A stretch of DNA of 64,000 nucleotides. Source: Tissierellales bacterium (GTDB lineage: Bacteria > Bacillota > Clostridia > Tissierellales > VENL01). A program made the position numbers and the translations under genes. Shown piece after piece: positions 25,427 through 35,132 of the stretch; position 1 is the stretch's first letter; each line of letters starts with the position of its first letter. The stretch is taken from positions 38,022 through 102,021 of the forward strand of contig JANQLB010000035.1 of the NCBI GenBank assembly GCA_028280805.1, given 5' to 3'. Under the pieces are notes generated by a model. That model did no database searches. It had not been told where the DNA came from and saw only the letters and a list, made by a program, of their open reading frames with translations.

Positions 25427-26680
25427 ATGAAAAAAAATAAAAAATTTTTATTTATTATAATTTTTATATTTGTAGCTATTTTTTTTACTTTAAATTTTTT
25501 GGACGAAATATTTTGGACAGGCTTTGACAAAAGAGAAAAAAACGAAGATTTTTCATATGAAGATAATTCAAATAAAAATAAAAAAGATGAAAGTTCTGAC
25601 CTTGAAGCTATACCAGATATTGATATAGAAAAAGATATGACGGTTACTATTTCTGTAACAGGAGATGTAATGGTTCATATGCCTCAAGTTAGAAGTGCTT
25701 TTGACTCATCAAGTAATAGTTATGATTTTACTTCTGTATTTGAAGAAATTAAGCCTTATATCTCATCATCTGATATTTCCATAGCAAACTTAGAAACAGT
25801 AATCGCAGGTAATGAATATGGCTTTTCTGGGTTTCCTAGATTTAACAGTCCGGAAGAGCTATTAAAAGCACTTAATGATACAGGGTTTGATATTTTATCT
25901 ACTGCAAACAATCATAGTATAGACAAAGGAAAAAAAGGCATTATCAATACTATTGATAATATTGAAAAATATAATATGGTTAGTGTTGGAACTTATAAAG
26001 AATCTACAGATAGAGTTCTAATTAAAGAAATAAATGGAATAAAACTAGGTATACTAGCTTATACCTATGGGTGTAATGGATTAGAGGTGTTACTGACTGA
26101 AGAAGAACTAGATTACATGGTTAATATTATCGATGAAGAAAGAATAAGAAATGATATTAAACTTACTGAAGATATGGGCGTAGATATGACAATAGTTTTA
26201 ATGCACTGGGGAAACGAATATCAATTAGAGCCTTCTGAAGAACAAATATTATTAGGCAGCAATATGATTACATGGGGTGCAGATATTATTTTAGGTTCTC
26301 ATCCTCATGTTATTCAAAGATCAGAAATAATTGAACATAATGGTGAAAGAAAATTTATTATCTACTCTATGGGTAATTTTATTTCTAACCAGAGAAGAGA
26401 AACCATGAAAAATTCTAGAAGGAAGTATACCGAAGATGGTATAATTGTTACATTAACGCTTGAAAAAGATAGCTCCATGGGAAGAACTTCAATTAAAGAT
26501 GTTGATTATATACCTACATGGGTTTACAGATATAGCGAAAATGGTAAATTAATGTATAAAATAATGCCTACCATTGATTATATGGATAATTCTAATGATA
26601 ATATCCAAATTCTAGACGAATCTGTTCTTAATAAGATTAAAGAGTCATATACACAAACTATGAAAAGAATGAGTAGATAA
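25427..26680 (+). CDS. CapA-family (poly-gamma-glutamate synthesis-like) metallophosphatase-fold protein
   Basis: 417 residues. One N-terminal membrane helix (about 5-27), a charged Asp/Lys-rich linker, then a CapA/PgsA domain outside the membrane. It shows GDVMVHMPQVRSAF, NLETVIAGNEYGFSGFP, TANNHSIDKG, MHWGNEYQ, GSHPHVIQ and YSMGNFISNQ, the conserved metal-ligand motifs of this calcineurin-like family. CapA proteins are linked to polyglutamate capsules, but no capB/capC is adjacent, so an independent surface role is likely. AAGGAGA precedes the ATG. Confidence 0.9.
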   Translation: MKKNKKFLFIIIFIFVAIFFTLNFLDEIFWTGFDKREKNEDFSYEDNSNKNKKDESSDLEAIPDIDIEKDMTVTISVTGDVMVHMPQVRSAFDSSSNSYDFTSVFEEIKPYISSSDISIANLETVIAGNEYGFSGFPRFNSPEELLKALNDTGFDILSTANNHSIDKGKKGIINTIDNIEKYNMVSVGTYKESTDRVLIKEINGIKLGILAYTYGCNGLEVLLTEEELDYMVNIIDEERIRNDIKLTEDMGVDMTIVLMHWGNEYQLEPSEEQILLGSNMITWGADIILGSHPHVIQRSEIIEHNGERKFIIYSMGNFISNQRRETMKNSRRKYTEDGIIVTLTLEKDSSMGRTSIKDVDYIPTWVYRYSENGKLMYKIMPTIDYMDNSNDNIQILDESVLNKIKESYTQTMKRMSR

Positions 26681-26801
26681 TTTTTATTTTACAGATTATG
26701 TTGAAGTGTTTTAATTAAGCTTCATTTGTTATATAATTATTATATAAACTATTTTTAAGTGCTAATTTTGGATAATATACTTTATTATAGGAGTGGAGAG
26801 T

Positions 26802-27629
26802 TTGCAATACTTACAAGAATTAATCTTAAATATCAGTATCAATAATATTATAGATATTGTAATTGTAGCTTTTGCTTTTTACAAACTCTTTATGCTTATT
26901 AGAGAGACTCGTGCTGAGCAGTTAATTAAGGGTATTGTTCTTTTGTTAGTAGCTACAAAGTTAAGTCAATGGCTTGAGCTATATACTGTTCATTGGATCC
27001 TGCAAAATACTGTGACGGTTGGTGTTATTGCTCTTTTGATTGTGTTCCAGCCTGAACTTAGAAGAGTCCTTGAATATCTTGGAAGAAGCAGATTTTTTAC
27101 TAAGTCCTTTATAGAAATAGAAAAGGAAAAGACAAATGAAACAGTTGAGGAAATTGTGGAAGCAGTTGCCTCCTTGGCAAGACAAAAAATAGGAGCATTG
27201 ATAGTATTAGAAAGAGAAACAGGTTTAAATGAAGTAGTTGAAACCGGAAGTAAAATTCAAGGACTCGTTTCAAGCGGGTTATTAATTAATATTTTTATTC
27301 CAAATACACCATTACATGATGGAGCTGTAATAATTAAGGAAAACATAATTAAGGCAGCGGGTTGTTTCCTACCGCTGACTGATAACATAAATTTAAGCAA
27401 AGATTTAGGAACACGACATAGAGCAGCTTTAGGAATTTCTGAAAAGTCTGATGCCGTAGCAATAATTGTATCTGAAGAAACTGGAGCAATTTCTGCAGCA
27501 GACAATGGTAGTCTTTCTAGATATTTAGATATTAAAACCCTTAGAACTATTTTAACTAATATATATAAATCAGATAATCAAAAACAAAGTCTATTATATA
27601 AATGGAGGCAGAAGTATGGCGAAAGATAA
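26802..27629 (+). CDS. cdaA: Diadenylate cyclase CdaA
   Basis: Membrane enzyme that makes the second messenger c-di-AMP, which controls K+ and osmolyte uptake and wall homeostasis. Three N-terminal helices (residues about 10-75) are followed by the DAC domain with LHDGAVIIK (the DGA catalytic motif) and GTRHRAALGISE (RHR motif). At 275 residues it has normal length. I choose the TTG at 26802, with AGGAG at 8-nt spacing; the GTG at 26793 lies inside the ribosome-binding site. It overlaps cdaR by 14 nt, the usual cdaA-cdaR arrangement (often followed by glmM, which here is 14 kb away). Confidence 0.97.
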   Translation: MQYLQELILNISINNIIDIVIVAFAFYKLFMLIRETRAEQLIKGIVLLLVATKLSQWLELYTVHWILQNTVTVGVIALLIVFQPELRRVLEYLGRSRFFTKSFIEIEKEKTNETVEEIVEAVASLARQKIGALIVLERETGLNEVVETGSKIQGLVSSGLLINIFIPNTPLHDGAVIIKENIIKAAGCFLPLTDNINLSKDLGTRHRAALGISEKSDAVAIIVSEETGAISAADNGSLSRYLDIKTLRTILTNIYKSDNQKQSLLYKWRQKYGER

Positions 27630-28869
27630 AAAAGGAAGTATTACAATAAAAGTTTTAGCCGTTCTTATTGCAATCATATTGTGGTTCTATGTTATGAGCG
27701 ATATTAATCCTGTTATCTCTAGAGAATTTAACAATATTAAAGTTGAATTTAAGCATACTGAGGCTGTTCAGGAATCAAACCTGTATGTTAAAGGACCTAA
27801 GCAAGTAGAAGTGAGTGTAGAGGTGATGGGTAGAAGAGAAGATATTCTAAAAATTACTCAAGAAGATATTAATTCATATGTAGATTTAAGAGGAATGACA
27901 GAAGGTAATATTAGAGTACCAATCAATGTAAACTCTTCAATTGATAAGATAGAAATAAAGAATTATAAGCCTAAAGAATCAATATTTACAATAGAAAGCA
28001 TCATTTCAACAGAAAAACAAGTAGAGTTAGACCGGGTAGGTACTGTAGCTAATGGATATGAAATGGGTACAGAACAGCTAAAACCGAATCTTGTAATCAT
28101 AAGGGGACCAAAATCATTTGTTAATTCAGTTGATAAAGTGGTTGCTACAGTAGATGTTACAAATGTCAGAGAAACAATAAATGTAAATGTACCATATAAG
28201 GTTTTAGATGACAGAGGCATAGAAGTTGGTGTTGTTACAAAAGAACCAGAAAGTATTGAAGTAACTATACCGGTATATAGAGTTAAAAATGTCGACATAA
28301 CCCCTCAACCAGTAGGACAGCCTTTAGAAGGGTATATGATTACATCAATAAGGACTAGACCTCAAAGTATTAAAATTAAGGGTAGTATAGCAGATATAAA
28401 TGCTGTTAGAACTATTAGAACTACTCCAATTGACGTCAGTTCTTTTACTGAAAATAATACTGTAGCTGCAGATTTGATTATCCCTGAGGGTATATTATTG
28501 TCAAATCCTAATCAAACACTTGAAGTATATATTGAAGTTGAGCCTATTGTGGAAAAAACTTTTGAATACACAATTAAAGATGCAACAATTATAGATAAGA
28601 ATGAAGATTTACAGTTAAACTATCCAGAATCCTCTAGTAAGGTCACTATAACCATAAGAGGAATAGAAAGTGTTATGGATGAAATCACTAGAAGAGACAT
28701 TACTCCTTATATGGATTTAAAAGATTTAGAAGAAGGAGAACATGATTTAGAAATTAAAGCTTTGATAGAAGAAGGAGTTGAGATAGTATCTATATCTCCG
28801 GAAACTATTAAGATAGTTCTCAGTCAATTGCCTGAAGAAGAAATAGAGAATCTAGAAGAAGATAACTAG
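27616..28869 (+). CDS. cdaR: CdaR, YbbR-domain regulator of diadenylate cyclase
   Basis: 417 residues. It has an N-terminal signal-anchor helix (VLAVLIAIILWFYVMSD) and then an extracytoplasmic chain of YbbR repeats, recognisable by recurrent GY...... V.P..V.I.GP / VDV blocks (near residues 75, 150-200, 235-290 and 320-370). CdaR binds CdaA across the membrane and modulates c-di-AMP production. The start lies within the end of cdaA behind GGAGGCAG, so the two are translationally coupled. Confidence 0.95.
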   Translation: MAKDKKGSITIKVLAVLIAIILWFYVMSDINPVISREFNNIKVEFKHTEAVQESNLYVKGPKQVEVSVEVMGRREDILKITQEDINSYVDLRGMTEGNIRVPINVNSSIDKIEIKNYKPKESIFTIESIISTEKQVELDRVGTVANGYEMGTEQLKPNLVIIRGPKSFVNSVDKVVATVDVTNVRETINVNVPYKVLDDRGIEVGVVTKEPESIEVTIPVYRVKNVDITPQPVGQPLEGYMITSIRTRPQSIKIKGSIADINAVRTIRTTPIDVSSFTENNTVAADLIIPEGILLSNPNQTLEVYIEVEPIVEKTFEYTIKDATIIDKNEDLQLNYPESSSKVTITIRGIESVMDEITRRDITPYMDLKDLEEGEHDLEIKALIEEGVEIVSISPETIKIVLSQLPEEEIENLEEDN

Positions 28870-28922
28870 AAAATCAGGATATAATTTAGACTACTAAATA
28901 GATAAATATGAGGTGAAATAAT

Positions 28923-30638
28923 TTGAGAAAAGAATTACAAGTAATTCTTGATTCCACCCATGACGCAATGATTGCAGTTGATGAAAAAGGCATAATAACA
29001 TTATTTAATAAAGCAGCAGAAAAGTTGACAGGTATTGATGCAGGTTATGCTTTAGATAAACCTGTAAAAGAAGTTATAAAAAATACAAGGCTTATGCACA
29101 TACTTGAAACAGGAGATTTTGAGCTAAATAGACAGCAAGACCTTGAGGATATTAAAATTATTACTAACAGAATGCCTGTCAAAGATAAAGATGGAAAAAT
29201 AGTTGGTGCTGTTGCAGTTTTTAGAGACATAACTGATATTTTAGACTTAACCTCTCAAAATACTGAATTAGAAGAAATGCAAAGTATGCTTGAAGCAATA
29301 TTTGATTCCACACAAGATGCTATATCTGTTGTAGACCAAAACTGTATAAACGTTATGATAAATCCTGCATATACAAGAGTTACAGGATTAACAAAACAAG
29401 AGATTATTGGTAAGGATGCTGCAGTTGACATTGCTGAAGGAGAAAGCATTCATATGAAGGTTATTGAAACCAAAAAACCTGTTAAAAATGCAAGACTTAA
29501 AGTAGGACCTTATAGAAAAGAAGTTTTGGCAACGGCAGCACCAATAATCGTTGATGGTGAGTTGAAAGGCAGCGTTGGTGTACTTCATGACGTTTCTGAA
29601 ATAATAAGGCTAACCAATGAATTAAAGGAAGCTAAACAGATTATACGAAAGTTGGAAGCTAAATATACATTTGAAGATATGGTAGGAAATAATAAGCTTC
29701 TGTTAAAAGCTGTAGAAAAAGCTAAAAAGGCAGCAAGCACTCCAGCAACTGTTATTCTAAGGGGAGAGAGCGGAACAGGAAAAGAATTGTTTGCACACGC
29801 CATCCATAACGAAAGTGATAGGAAATTTAACCAATTCATTAGAGTAAATTGTGCAGCTTTAAGTGATAATTTATTAGAAAGTGAACTTTTTGGTTATGAA
29901 GAAGGAGCTTTTACTGGAGCTAAAAAAGGCGGTAAAAAAGGATTATTTGAGCAGGCTAGTGGAGGCACTATATTTCTTGATGAAATAGGAGAAGTAAGTT
30001 TAAATACCCAAGTTAAGCTTCTTAGAGTTCTTCAAGAAAGAGAAATTGTTAGAGTGGGTGGCTCAAAGCCTATAATTATAGATGTACGTATTATAACAGC
30101 TACTAATATGGATTTAGAGAACGCAGTTCTTAGCGGAAAGTTTAGAGAGGATTTATATTATAGACTAAATGTTATACCTATTACTATACCTCCGTTAAGA
30201 GAGAGAAAAGACGATATTTATACTCTTAGTTCAGATTTTATTAAAAAATTCAATCAAGAATACGGCAGGAGAGTTGCAGATATTTCTAATGAGGCTTTAT
30301 ACGCACTAATACAGCATGACTGGCCCGGAAATGTCAGAGAGCTAGAAAATGTAATAGGAAGAGCTATTATAAACATGAAACATTATGAAAGTACAATATT
30401 AGTCGAGCATCTACCAGAGCACGGGCTACATTCTAGAGTAGATATGTATTTAGAAAAACATAGTGATAACCAACATAGTATAGCCAATAAAACTTTAGAA
30501 GAGATAGTAGAACAAGCAGAAAAAAATGCAATAACTAATGCATTAAAGAGGTGTAATAATAAGACTGAAGCTGCTAAGGCATTAGGAGTATCAATTAGAA
30601 ATTTTTATTACAAACTAAAAAAATACGATATTAAATAA
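28923..30638 (+). CDS. Sigma-54-dependent transcriptional activator with two PAS domains
   Basis: 571 residues. PAS1 is at about 1-110, PAS2 at about 122-235, and the AAA+ sigma-54 activation domain at about 250-485, with Walker A GESGTGKE, the GAFTGA loop (contact with sigma-54), Walker [12 protein letters not shown] and the arginine finger region. A Fis-type HTH ([23 protein letters not shown]) is at the C-terminus. No receiver domain, so it senses a small signal through PAS, as BkdR-like regulators do. TTG start (28923) behind GAGGTGAAA. A -24/-12 promoter and a perfect palindrome lie just downstream, ahead of buk-ptb-buk, its likely target. Confidence 0.94.
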   Translation: MRKELQVILDSTHDAMIAVDEKGIITLFNKAAEKLTGIDAGYALDKPVKEVIKNTRLMHILETGDFELNRQQDLEDIKIITNRMPVKDKDGKIVGAVAVFRDITDILDLTSQNTELEEMQSMLEAIFDSTQDAISVVDQNCINVMINPAYTRVTGLTKQEIIGKDAAVDIAEGESIHMKVIETKKPVKNARLKVGPYRKEVLATAAPIIVDGELKGSVGVLHDVSEIIRLTNELKEAKQIIRKLEAKYTFEDMVGNNKLLLKAVEKAKKAASTPATVILRGESGTGKELFAHAIHNESDRKFNQFIRVNCAALSDNLLESELFGYEEGAFTGAKKGGKKGLFEQASGGTIFLDEIGEVSLNTQVKLLRVLQEREIVRVGGSKPIIIDVRIITATNMDLENAVLSGKFREDLYYRLNVIPITIPPLRERKDDIYTLSSDFIKKFNQEYGRRVADISNEALYALIQHDWPGNVRELENVIGRAIINMKHYESTILVEHLPEHGLHSRVDMYLEKHSDNQHSIANKTLEEIVEQAEKNAITNALKRCNNKTEAAKALGVSIRNFYYKLKKYDIK

Positions 30639-30693
30639 TATAGTTTGTAATATTAAATTATTAAAAAAATTATAATATAAAGATGATAAAACT

Positions 30694-30723
30694 ATGAAAT
30701 ATTTTGCGTGCAAAATATTTCAT
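30694..30723 (+). promoter_or_regulatory. Perfect palindrome, candidate upstream activator site for the sigma-54 activator
   Basis: ATGAAATATTTTGC and its exact complement GCAAAATATTTCAT, separated by GT. It lies about 117-146 bp before the -24/-12 promoter, the usual distance for enhancer binding. It has no T-run after it, so it is not a normal terminator. Confidence 0.7.
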
Positions 30724-30839
30724 AGAACATGTTAAAAATTGCACAAATTTATAAAATGAATGTGAAATTTATATTTCTACATTCTATTTTTTTTGGTCAT
30801 TGCTTTATAACAATAATTTAATTAACAACAAATTAATAA

Positions 30840-30856
30840 TTGGCATAGATATTGCA
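30840..30856 (+). promoter_or_regulatory. Sigma-54 (-24/-12) promoter of the buk-ptb operon
   Basis: TTGGCATAGATATTGCA fits the YTGGCACGrNNNTTGCW consensus with exact spacing; only two positions of the -24 block differ. It is 43 nt before the start of the first buk gene. Confidence 0.82.
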
Positions 30857-30898
30857 TAATTTAATACATAGAATAAAAATCGAAATAGAGGTGAAAAG

Positions 30899-31990
30899 AT
30901 GGAAAGAAAATATATCCTAGCCATTAACCCGGGATCAACTTCTACCAAAGTAGCTGTTTTTGAGAACGAGGAAAAGGTTATCCTAAAGAAAATTGAACAT
31001 AAAGCACATGACTTGGAAAAATTTGAAAAGATTACTGACCAACATCAGTATAGGTTGAATTTAATTTGTAAATGTCTAGATGAAGAGGGTATTAACACAT
31101 CTTCATTAAAAGCAGTTGTAGGTAGAGGTGGTCTATTAAGACCTATGCCTAGCGGAACTTACTTAGTAACTGATAAAATTATTAATGATCTAAAGATAGG
31201 AATTCAGGGAGAACATGCCTCTAATTTAGGCGGAATTATTGCAAAAGGCATTGCTGACAAAGAAGGTATAAAGGCATATATAGTAGACCCTGTAGCAGTA
31301 GATGAATTTGATGATATAGCTAGAGTATCAGGTATGCCGGAAATTAAAAGAAGATCACTATTTCATGCTCTAAATATCAAAGCTGTATCTCATAGATTCG
31401 CAAATGAAATAAATAAAAATTTAGAAGATTTAAACTTAATTGTAGCACATCTTGGTGGGGGAATTTCTGTCGCACCGCTACATAAAGGTAAAGTTGTGGA
31501 TGTAAATAATGCAAATGAAATGGGTCCATTTTCTCCGGAGAGAACAGGGGGACTGCCAATTGGAGATTTGGCGAAAATTTGTTTTTCAGGTAAATACACA
31601 TTAAAAGAAATAAAAGCTAAGCTAAAAGGTAAAGGCGGATTAGTAGGTTATTTAGGAACTAATGATGCTAAAGAAGTTAATGAAATGATTGAAAAAGGTG
31701 ACAAAAAAGCCAGCTTGGTTTTTGATGCAATGGCATACCAAATAGCAAAAGAAATTGGGGCTATGGCTACCGTTCTAAATGGCAAGGTTGACAGAATAAT
31801 TTTAACGGGCGGATTGGCATATTCTACTAGACTTACAGACAAAATAAGTAAGATGGTTAAGTTTATAGCACCAGTTAAATTACATCCGGGAGAGGATGAA
31901 TTAGAAGCTTTAAATGAAGGTACTCTTAGAGTTATAGAAGGTAAAGAAAAAGAGAGAATCTACGAAGATGAGGTGGAAATAAATGATTAA
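30899..31990 (+). CDS. buk: Butyrate kinase (branched-chain acyl kinase), copy 1
   Basis: 363-residue ASKHA-fold kinase that converts acyl phosphate plus ADP to acid plus ATP. It has [13 protein letters not shown] (phosphate 1), [38 protein letters not shown] and [17 protein letters not shown]. It heads a five-gene cluster downstream of the sigma-54 promoter and overlaps ptb by 8 nt. The paralog at 32926 has the same motifs, so the pair may differ in acyl-chain preference. Given the VOR genes downstream, isobutyrate/isovalerate are likelier substrates than butyrate. GAGGTGAAAAG precedes the ATG. Confidence 0.95.
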   Translation: MERKYILAINPGSTSTKVAVFENEEKVILKKIEHKAHDLEKFEKITDQHQYRLNLICKCLDEEGINTSSLKAVVGRGGLLRPMPSGTYLVTDKIINDLKIGIQGEHASNLGGIIAKGIADKEGIKAYIVDPVAVDEFDDIARVSGMPEIKRRSLFHALNIKAVSHRFANEINKNLEDLNLIVAHLGGGISVAPLHKGKVVDVNNANEMGPFSPERTGGLPIGDLAKICFSGKYTLKEIKAKLKGKGGLVGYLGTNDAKEVNEMIEKGDKKASLVFDAMAYQIAKEIGAMATVLNGKVDRIILTGGLAYSTRLTDKISKMVKFIAPVKLHPGEDELEALNEGTLRVIEGKEKERIYEDEVEIND

Positions 31991-32888
31991 AAGTTTTAAT
32001 GACGTATTAAAATTAGCAAAAGAAAGAGGTCCTAAAACCATTTCTGTTGCTGTTGCACAAGATAAAGATGTTTTAACAGCTGTTAAAAATGCAAATGACT
32101 TAGGTGTTGCCGATGCTGTTCTTGTAGGTGACAAAGAAGAAATAATAAAAATTGCAAGTGAAATAGATATGGATATTAATAAATTTAAGATTGAAGATTA
32201 TAAAGACATGACAAAGGCTTCAATAAAAGCTGTAGAGCTTGTTAGTGCGGGTAAAGCCCATATAGTAATGAAGGGACTTGTTGATACATCTATAATTTTA
32301 AAAGCGGTTTTAGATAAGGAAATAGGTCTTAGAACCGATAAAGTTCTTAGCCATGTTGCAATGTTTGATACAGAACAATATGATAAGCTTTTGTTTGTTA
32401 CAGATGCAGCTATGAATATAGCTCCTGACTTGAATCAAAAAAAACAAATTATAGAGAATGCAGCGTTTGTAGCACATTCTGTTGATATAGACAATCCAAA
32501 AGTAGCAGTAGTATGTGCTAAAGAAAAAGTTAATCCAAAGATGCCTGCAACTGTTGAAGCTAAGGAATTAGAAGAAATGAATAAAAGAGGAGAAATAAAC
32601 GGCTGTATAGTTGGAGGACCTTTTGCATTAGATAACGCTGTTTCAAAAGATGCTGCTGAGCTTAAAGGTATTAATCATCCTGTAGCAGGAGATGCTGACA
32701 TTATTTTAGCTCCAGATATTGAAGGTGGAAACATTCTTTATAAAGCACTAAATTTTCTTGCAAAATCCAAAAGTGCCGGAATAATAGTGGGAGCAAAAGC
32801 TCCTGTAGTCTTAACTTCTAGAGCAGATAGTGATGAAGCTAAACTAAATTCTATTGCCTTTGCAGTATTGATGGCATCAAAGAAGTGA
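31983..32888 (+). CDS. ptb: Phosphate butyryltransferase
   Basis: 301 residues of the phosphate acetyl/butyryltransferase family. It exchanges CoA for phosphate on acyl-CoA to give acyl phosphate for the butyrate kinases on either side. It has GVADAVLVGD, HIVMKGLVDTSIILKAVLD, LSHVAMFD, NGCIVGGPFALDNAVS and ADIILAPDIEGGNILYKAL. It starts inside the end of buk copy 1 with GAGGTGGAAATAA, so the two are translationally coupled. The position between two buk genes is unusual. Confidence 0.95.
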   Translation: MIKSFNDVLKLAKERGPKTISVAVAQDKDVLTAVKNANDLGVADAVLVGDKEEIIKIASEIDMDINKFKIEDYKDMTKASIKAVELVSAGKAHIVMKGLVDTSIILKAVLDKEIGLRTDKVLSHVAMFDTEQYDKLLFVTDAAMNIAPDLNQKKQIIENAAFVAHSVDIDNPKVAVVCAKEKVNPKMPATVEAKELEEMNKRGEINGCIVGGPFALDNAVSKDAAELKGINHPVAGDADIILAPDIEGGNILYKALNFLAKSKSAGIIVGAKAPVVLTSRADSDEAKLNSIAFAVLMASKK

Positions 32889-32925
32889 AATAAAAAAACT
32901 TAATAAAAGATAGGAGGATGAGAAA

Positions 32926-34002
32926 ATGTCACAAATTTTTAGGATATTAACTATTAATCCGGGATCAACATCTACAAAAATTGCAATTTTTGACGATGAA
33001 AAATTAGTAATAGAAGAGACATTAAGACATTCAGCAGAAGAAATAGGAAAATTTGAAAAGCTTTTTGACCAATATGAGTTTAGAAAAAATATAATACTTG
33101 AAATACTTAACGAAAAGGGAATTAATATAACTAAATTAAATGCAGTAGTAGGTAGAGGTGGTTTGTTAAAACCTATATCGGGTGGTACGTACAGTGTAAA
33201 TGAAAAGATGATTGATGATTTAAAGGTAGGAGTTCTAGGAGAACATGCTTCAAATTTGGGAGGAGTTATTGCAAATGAAATAGCATCGCAGCTAAACATT
33301 CCTGCATTTATAGTTGACCCGGTTGTGGTTGATGAGATGGATGAAGTTGCAAGAGTATCTGGTATGTCTGAATTAGAAAGAAAAAGTATATTTCATGCGT
33401 TAAATCAAAAAGCTGTAGCAAGAAGGGCTTCTCAAGAATTAGGAAAATCCTATGATGAACTAAACTTTATAGTAGCTCACTTAGGCGGAGGAATTTCAGT
33501 TGGAGCTCATAAGAAAGGCAAAGTTGTAGATGTAAATAACGCATTGGATGGTGAAGGTCCATTCTCTCCTGAAAGAACAGGTGGATTACCAGTAGGGGAT
33601 TTAGCTAAAATGTGCTTCTCCGGAAAATATACCTTAGCAGATATTAAGAAGAAAATTAAAGGTAATGGAGGATTAGTAGCATATCTTGGTACTAATGATG
33701 GAAGAGAAGTTGTTAAGATGATTGAAAATGGAGATAAGAATGCAGAACTAGTTTACAAAGCTATGGCTTATCAGGTAGCAAAAGAAATTGGTAGTTGTGC
33801 AGCAGTATTAGAAGGAGAAGTAGATGGTATTATATTAACTGGTGGAATAGCGTATGATAAAGACTTTGTAGATTGGGTTTCAGATAGAGTGTCATTTATC
33901 ACTAAAGTTTTTGTATATCCAGGTGAAGATGAATTAATAGCCTTGGCACAAGGCGGTTTAAGGGTACTAAGAGGAGAAGAAGAAGCTAAAATTTATTCTT
34001 AA
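32926..34002 (+). CDS. buk: Butyrate kinase (branched-chain acyl kinase), copy 2
   Basis: 358 residues, paralogous to copy 1 throughout ([68 protein letters not shown]). It appears catalytically complete. It is 37 nt after ptb with TAGGAGGATGAG before its ATG. Two divergent copies around one ptb suggest substrate partition or dosage. Same operon as the P-loop ATPase that follows. Confidence 0.95.
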   Translation: MSQIFRILTINPGSTSTKIAIFDDEKLVIEETLRHSAEEIGKFEKLFDQYEFRKNIILEILNEKGINITKLNAVVGRGGLLKPISGGTYSVNEKMIDDLKVGVLGEHASNLGGVIANEIASQLNIPAFIVDPVVVDEMDEVARVSGMSELERKSIFHALNQKAVARRASQELGKSYDELNFIVAHLGGGISVGAHKKGKVVDVNNALDGEGPFSPERTGGLPVGDLAKMCFSGKYTLADIKKKIKGNGGLVAYLGTNDGREVVKMIENGDKNAELVYKAMAYQVAKEIGSCAAVLEGEVDGIILTGGIAYDKDFVDWVSDRVSFITKVFVYPGEDELIALAQGGLRVLRGEEEAKIYS

Positions 34003-34022
34003 AAATAGGATAAGGTGATATT

Positions 34023-34697
34023 ATGCTAGATGATAAACGTATAAGAATTATTACAGGACATTATGGTAGTGGAAAAACAGAATTTGCAGTAAATTATTCA
34101 GTAAAACTATCCAAGCAGGGCAAGAAAGTAGTCCTTGCAGATTTAGATGTGGTAAATCCATATTTTAGAAGTAGAGAAAAAGAAAAAGAGCTTTCCAAAT
34201 TAGGCATAAAAGTTATTGGAAGCTCAATTAAAGGGAGTGCATCTGATGTACCTGCTGTTAGTGGAGAAGTTAATGCACCGCTTCAAAATGAAGATTTAGA
34301 GGCAGTATTAGATGTAGGTGGAGACCCCGCTGGAGCAAGAGTGCTAGGTAGATATTATAATTATTTTAAAGAAGGCAAATACGATTTGTTTTTCGTAATA
34401 AATGCCAATAGGGCAGAAACTCAAACTGTTGAAAAAACTATAGAGTATCTTAGAGAAATAGAAAGAATCTCTAGGGCAAAAGTAACCGGTTTAATTAATA
34501 ATACTCATTTATTAAAAAGTACTACTGTAGATGATGTTTTAAGCGGGCAAGAGCTTACAGAAAAAATATCTGAGATTACAGGAATTCCTGTTAAGTATGT
34601 TGTTGCTTTAGAGCAAGTTGCAAAAGATTTACCAAAGGATATTCAAGGACAAATATTTCCTATTAAGCTTTATATGAGAGAAGACTGGATGCTGTAA
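34023..34697 (+). CDS. ParA/CobQ-like P-loop ATPase of the buk-VOR cluster
   Basis: 224 residues. Walker A is GHYGSGKTEFAVNYS (residues about 12-26), then DLDVVNPYFRSRE, the AVLDVGGDPAGARVLGRY Walker B-like strand, and FFVINANRAET, INNTHLL. It is a SIMIBI-class ATPase with no partition or cobalamin neighbour. The same gene type recurs beside 2-oxoacid ferredoxin oxidoreductase operons in clostridia as I recall them, so a role in cofactor or cluster delivery is possible but unproven. It starts 20 nt after buk copy 2 (AAGGTGATATT). Confidence 0.8.
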   Translation: MLDDKRIRIITGHYGSGKTEFAVNYSVKLSKQGKKVVLADLDVVNPYFRSREKEKELSKLGIKVIGSSIKGSASDVPAVSGEVNAPLQNEDLEAVLDVGGDPAGARVLGRYYNYFKEGKYDLFFVINANRAETQTVEKTIEYLREIERISRAKVTGLINNTHLLKSTTVDDVLSGQELTEKISEITGIPVKYVVALEQVAKDLPKDIQGQIFPIKLYMREDWML

Positions 34698-34880
34698 ACT
34701 GATTGTTTATCAATAATAATTAAAAATGTAAAATGTAAAATTCAAAATATATTAACAAAAGAAAAAATCATTAATAAGTTACTAAATTAATATTTTATAA
34801 ATTTTTATAGTTTTTACTTCAAATAATTTTACATTTTAAGTGCTGAATTTAAAATTCATAGTATGAGGGAGGGTTATAAA

Positions 34881-35111
34881 ATGGCTAAAGCAAAAGGTAA
34901 AGTTACATTTATTGAGGATCGCTGTAAAGGCTGTGAGCTATGTACAACAGTGTGTCCTGTAAATATAGTAGTTATGAACAGAGATGAGATAAATATTAAA
35001 GGTTATCATCCTGCTACAGTAATAGAAATGGATAAGTGCATAGGATGTGCTAACTGTGCTATGATTTGTCCTGACGTAGTCATAAAAGTTGAGAGAGAAA
35101 TAAAGAAATAA
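34881..35111 (+). CDS. 2-oxoacid:ferredoxin oxidoreductase, 2x[4Fe-4S] ferredoxin subunit (delta)
   Basis: 76-residue dicluster ferredoxin with two CxxCxxCxxxCP motifs (CKGCELCTTVCP and CIGCANCAMICP). It passes electrons from the TPP catalytic subunits to ferredoxin. The start at 34881 (GAGGGAGGG before it) is preferred over the ATG at 34863, which precedes the ribosome-binding site. It is the first of the four VOR/KOR-type subunits in a tight operon; the 180-bp gap upstream may hold a promoter. Confidence 0.93.
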   Translation: MAKAKGKVTFIEDRCKGCELCTTVCPVNIVVMNRDEINIKGYHPATVIEMDKCIGCANCAMICPDVVIKVEREIKK

Positions 35112-35132
35112 TAATTGAGGAGGGAAAATTAA

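Noticed and set aside
26793..26801. GTG at 26793 as cdaA start
   Set aside because: It lies within the AGGAGTGGAG ribosome-binding region; the TTG at 26802 has proper spacing.
30694..30723. Palindrome as terminator of the sigma-54 regulator gene
   Set aside because: No T-run on either side and the position fits an enhancer site before a -24/-12 promoter better.
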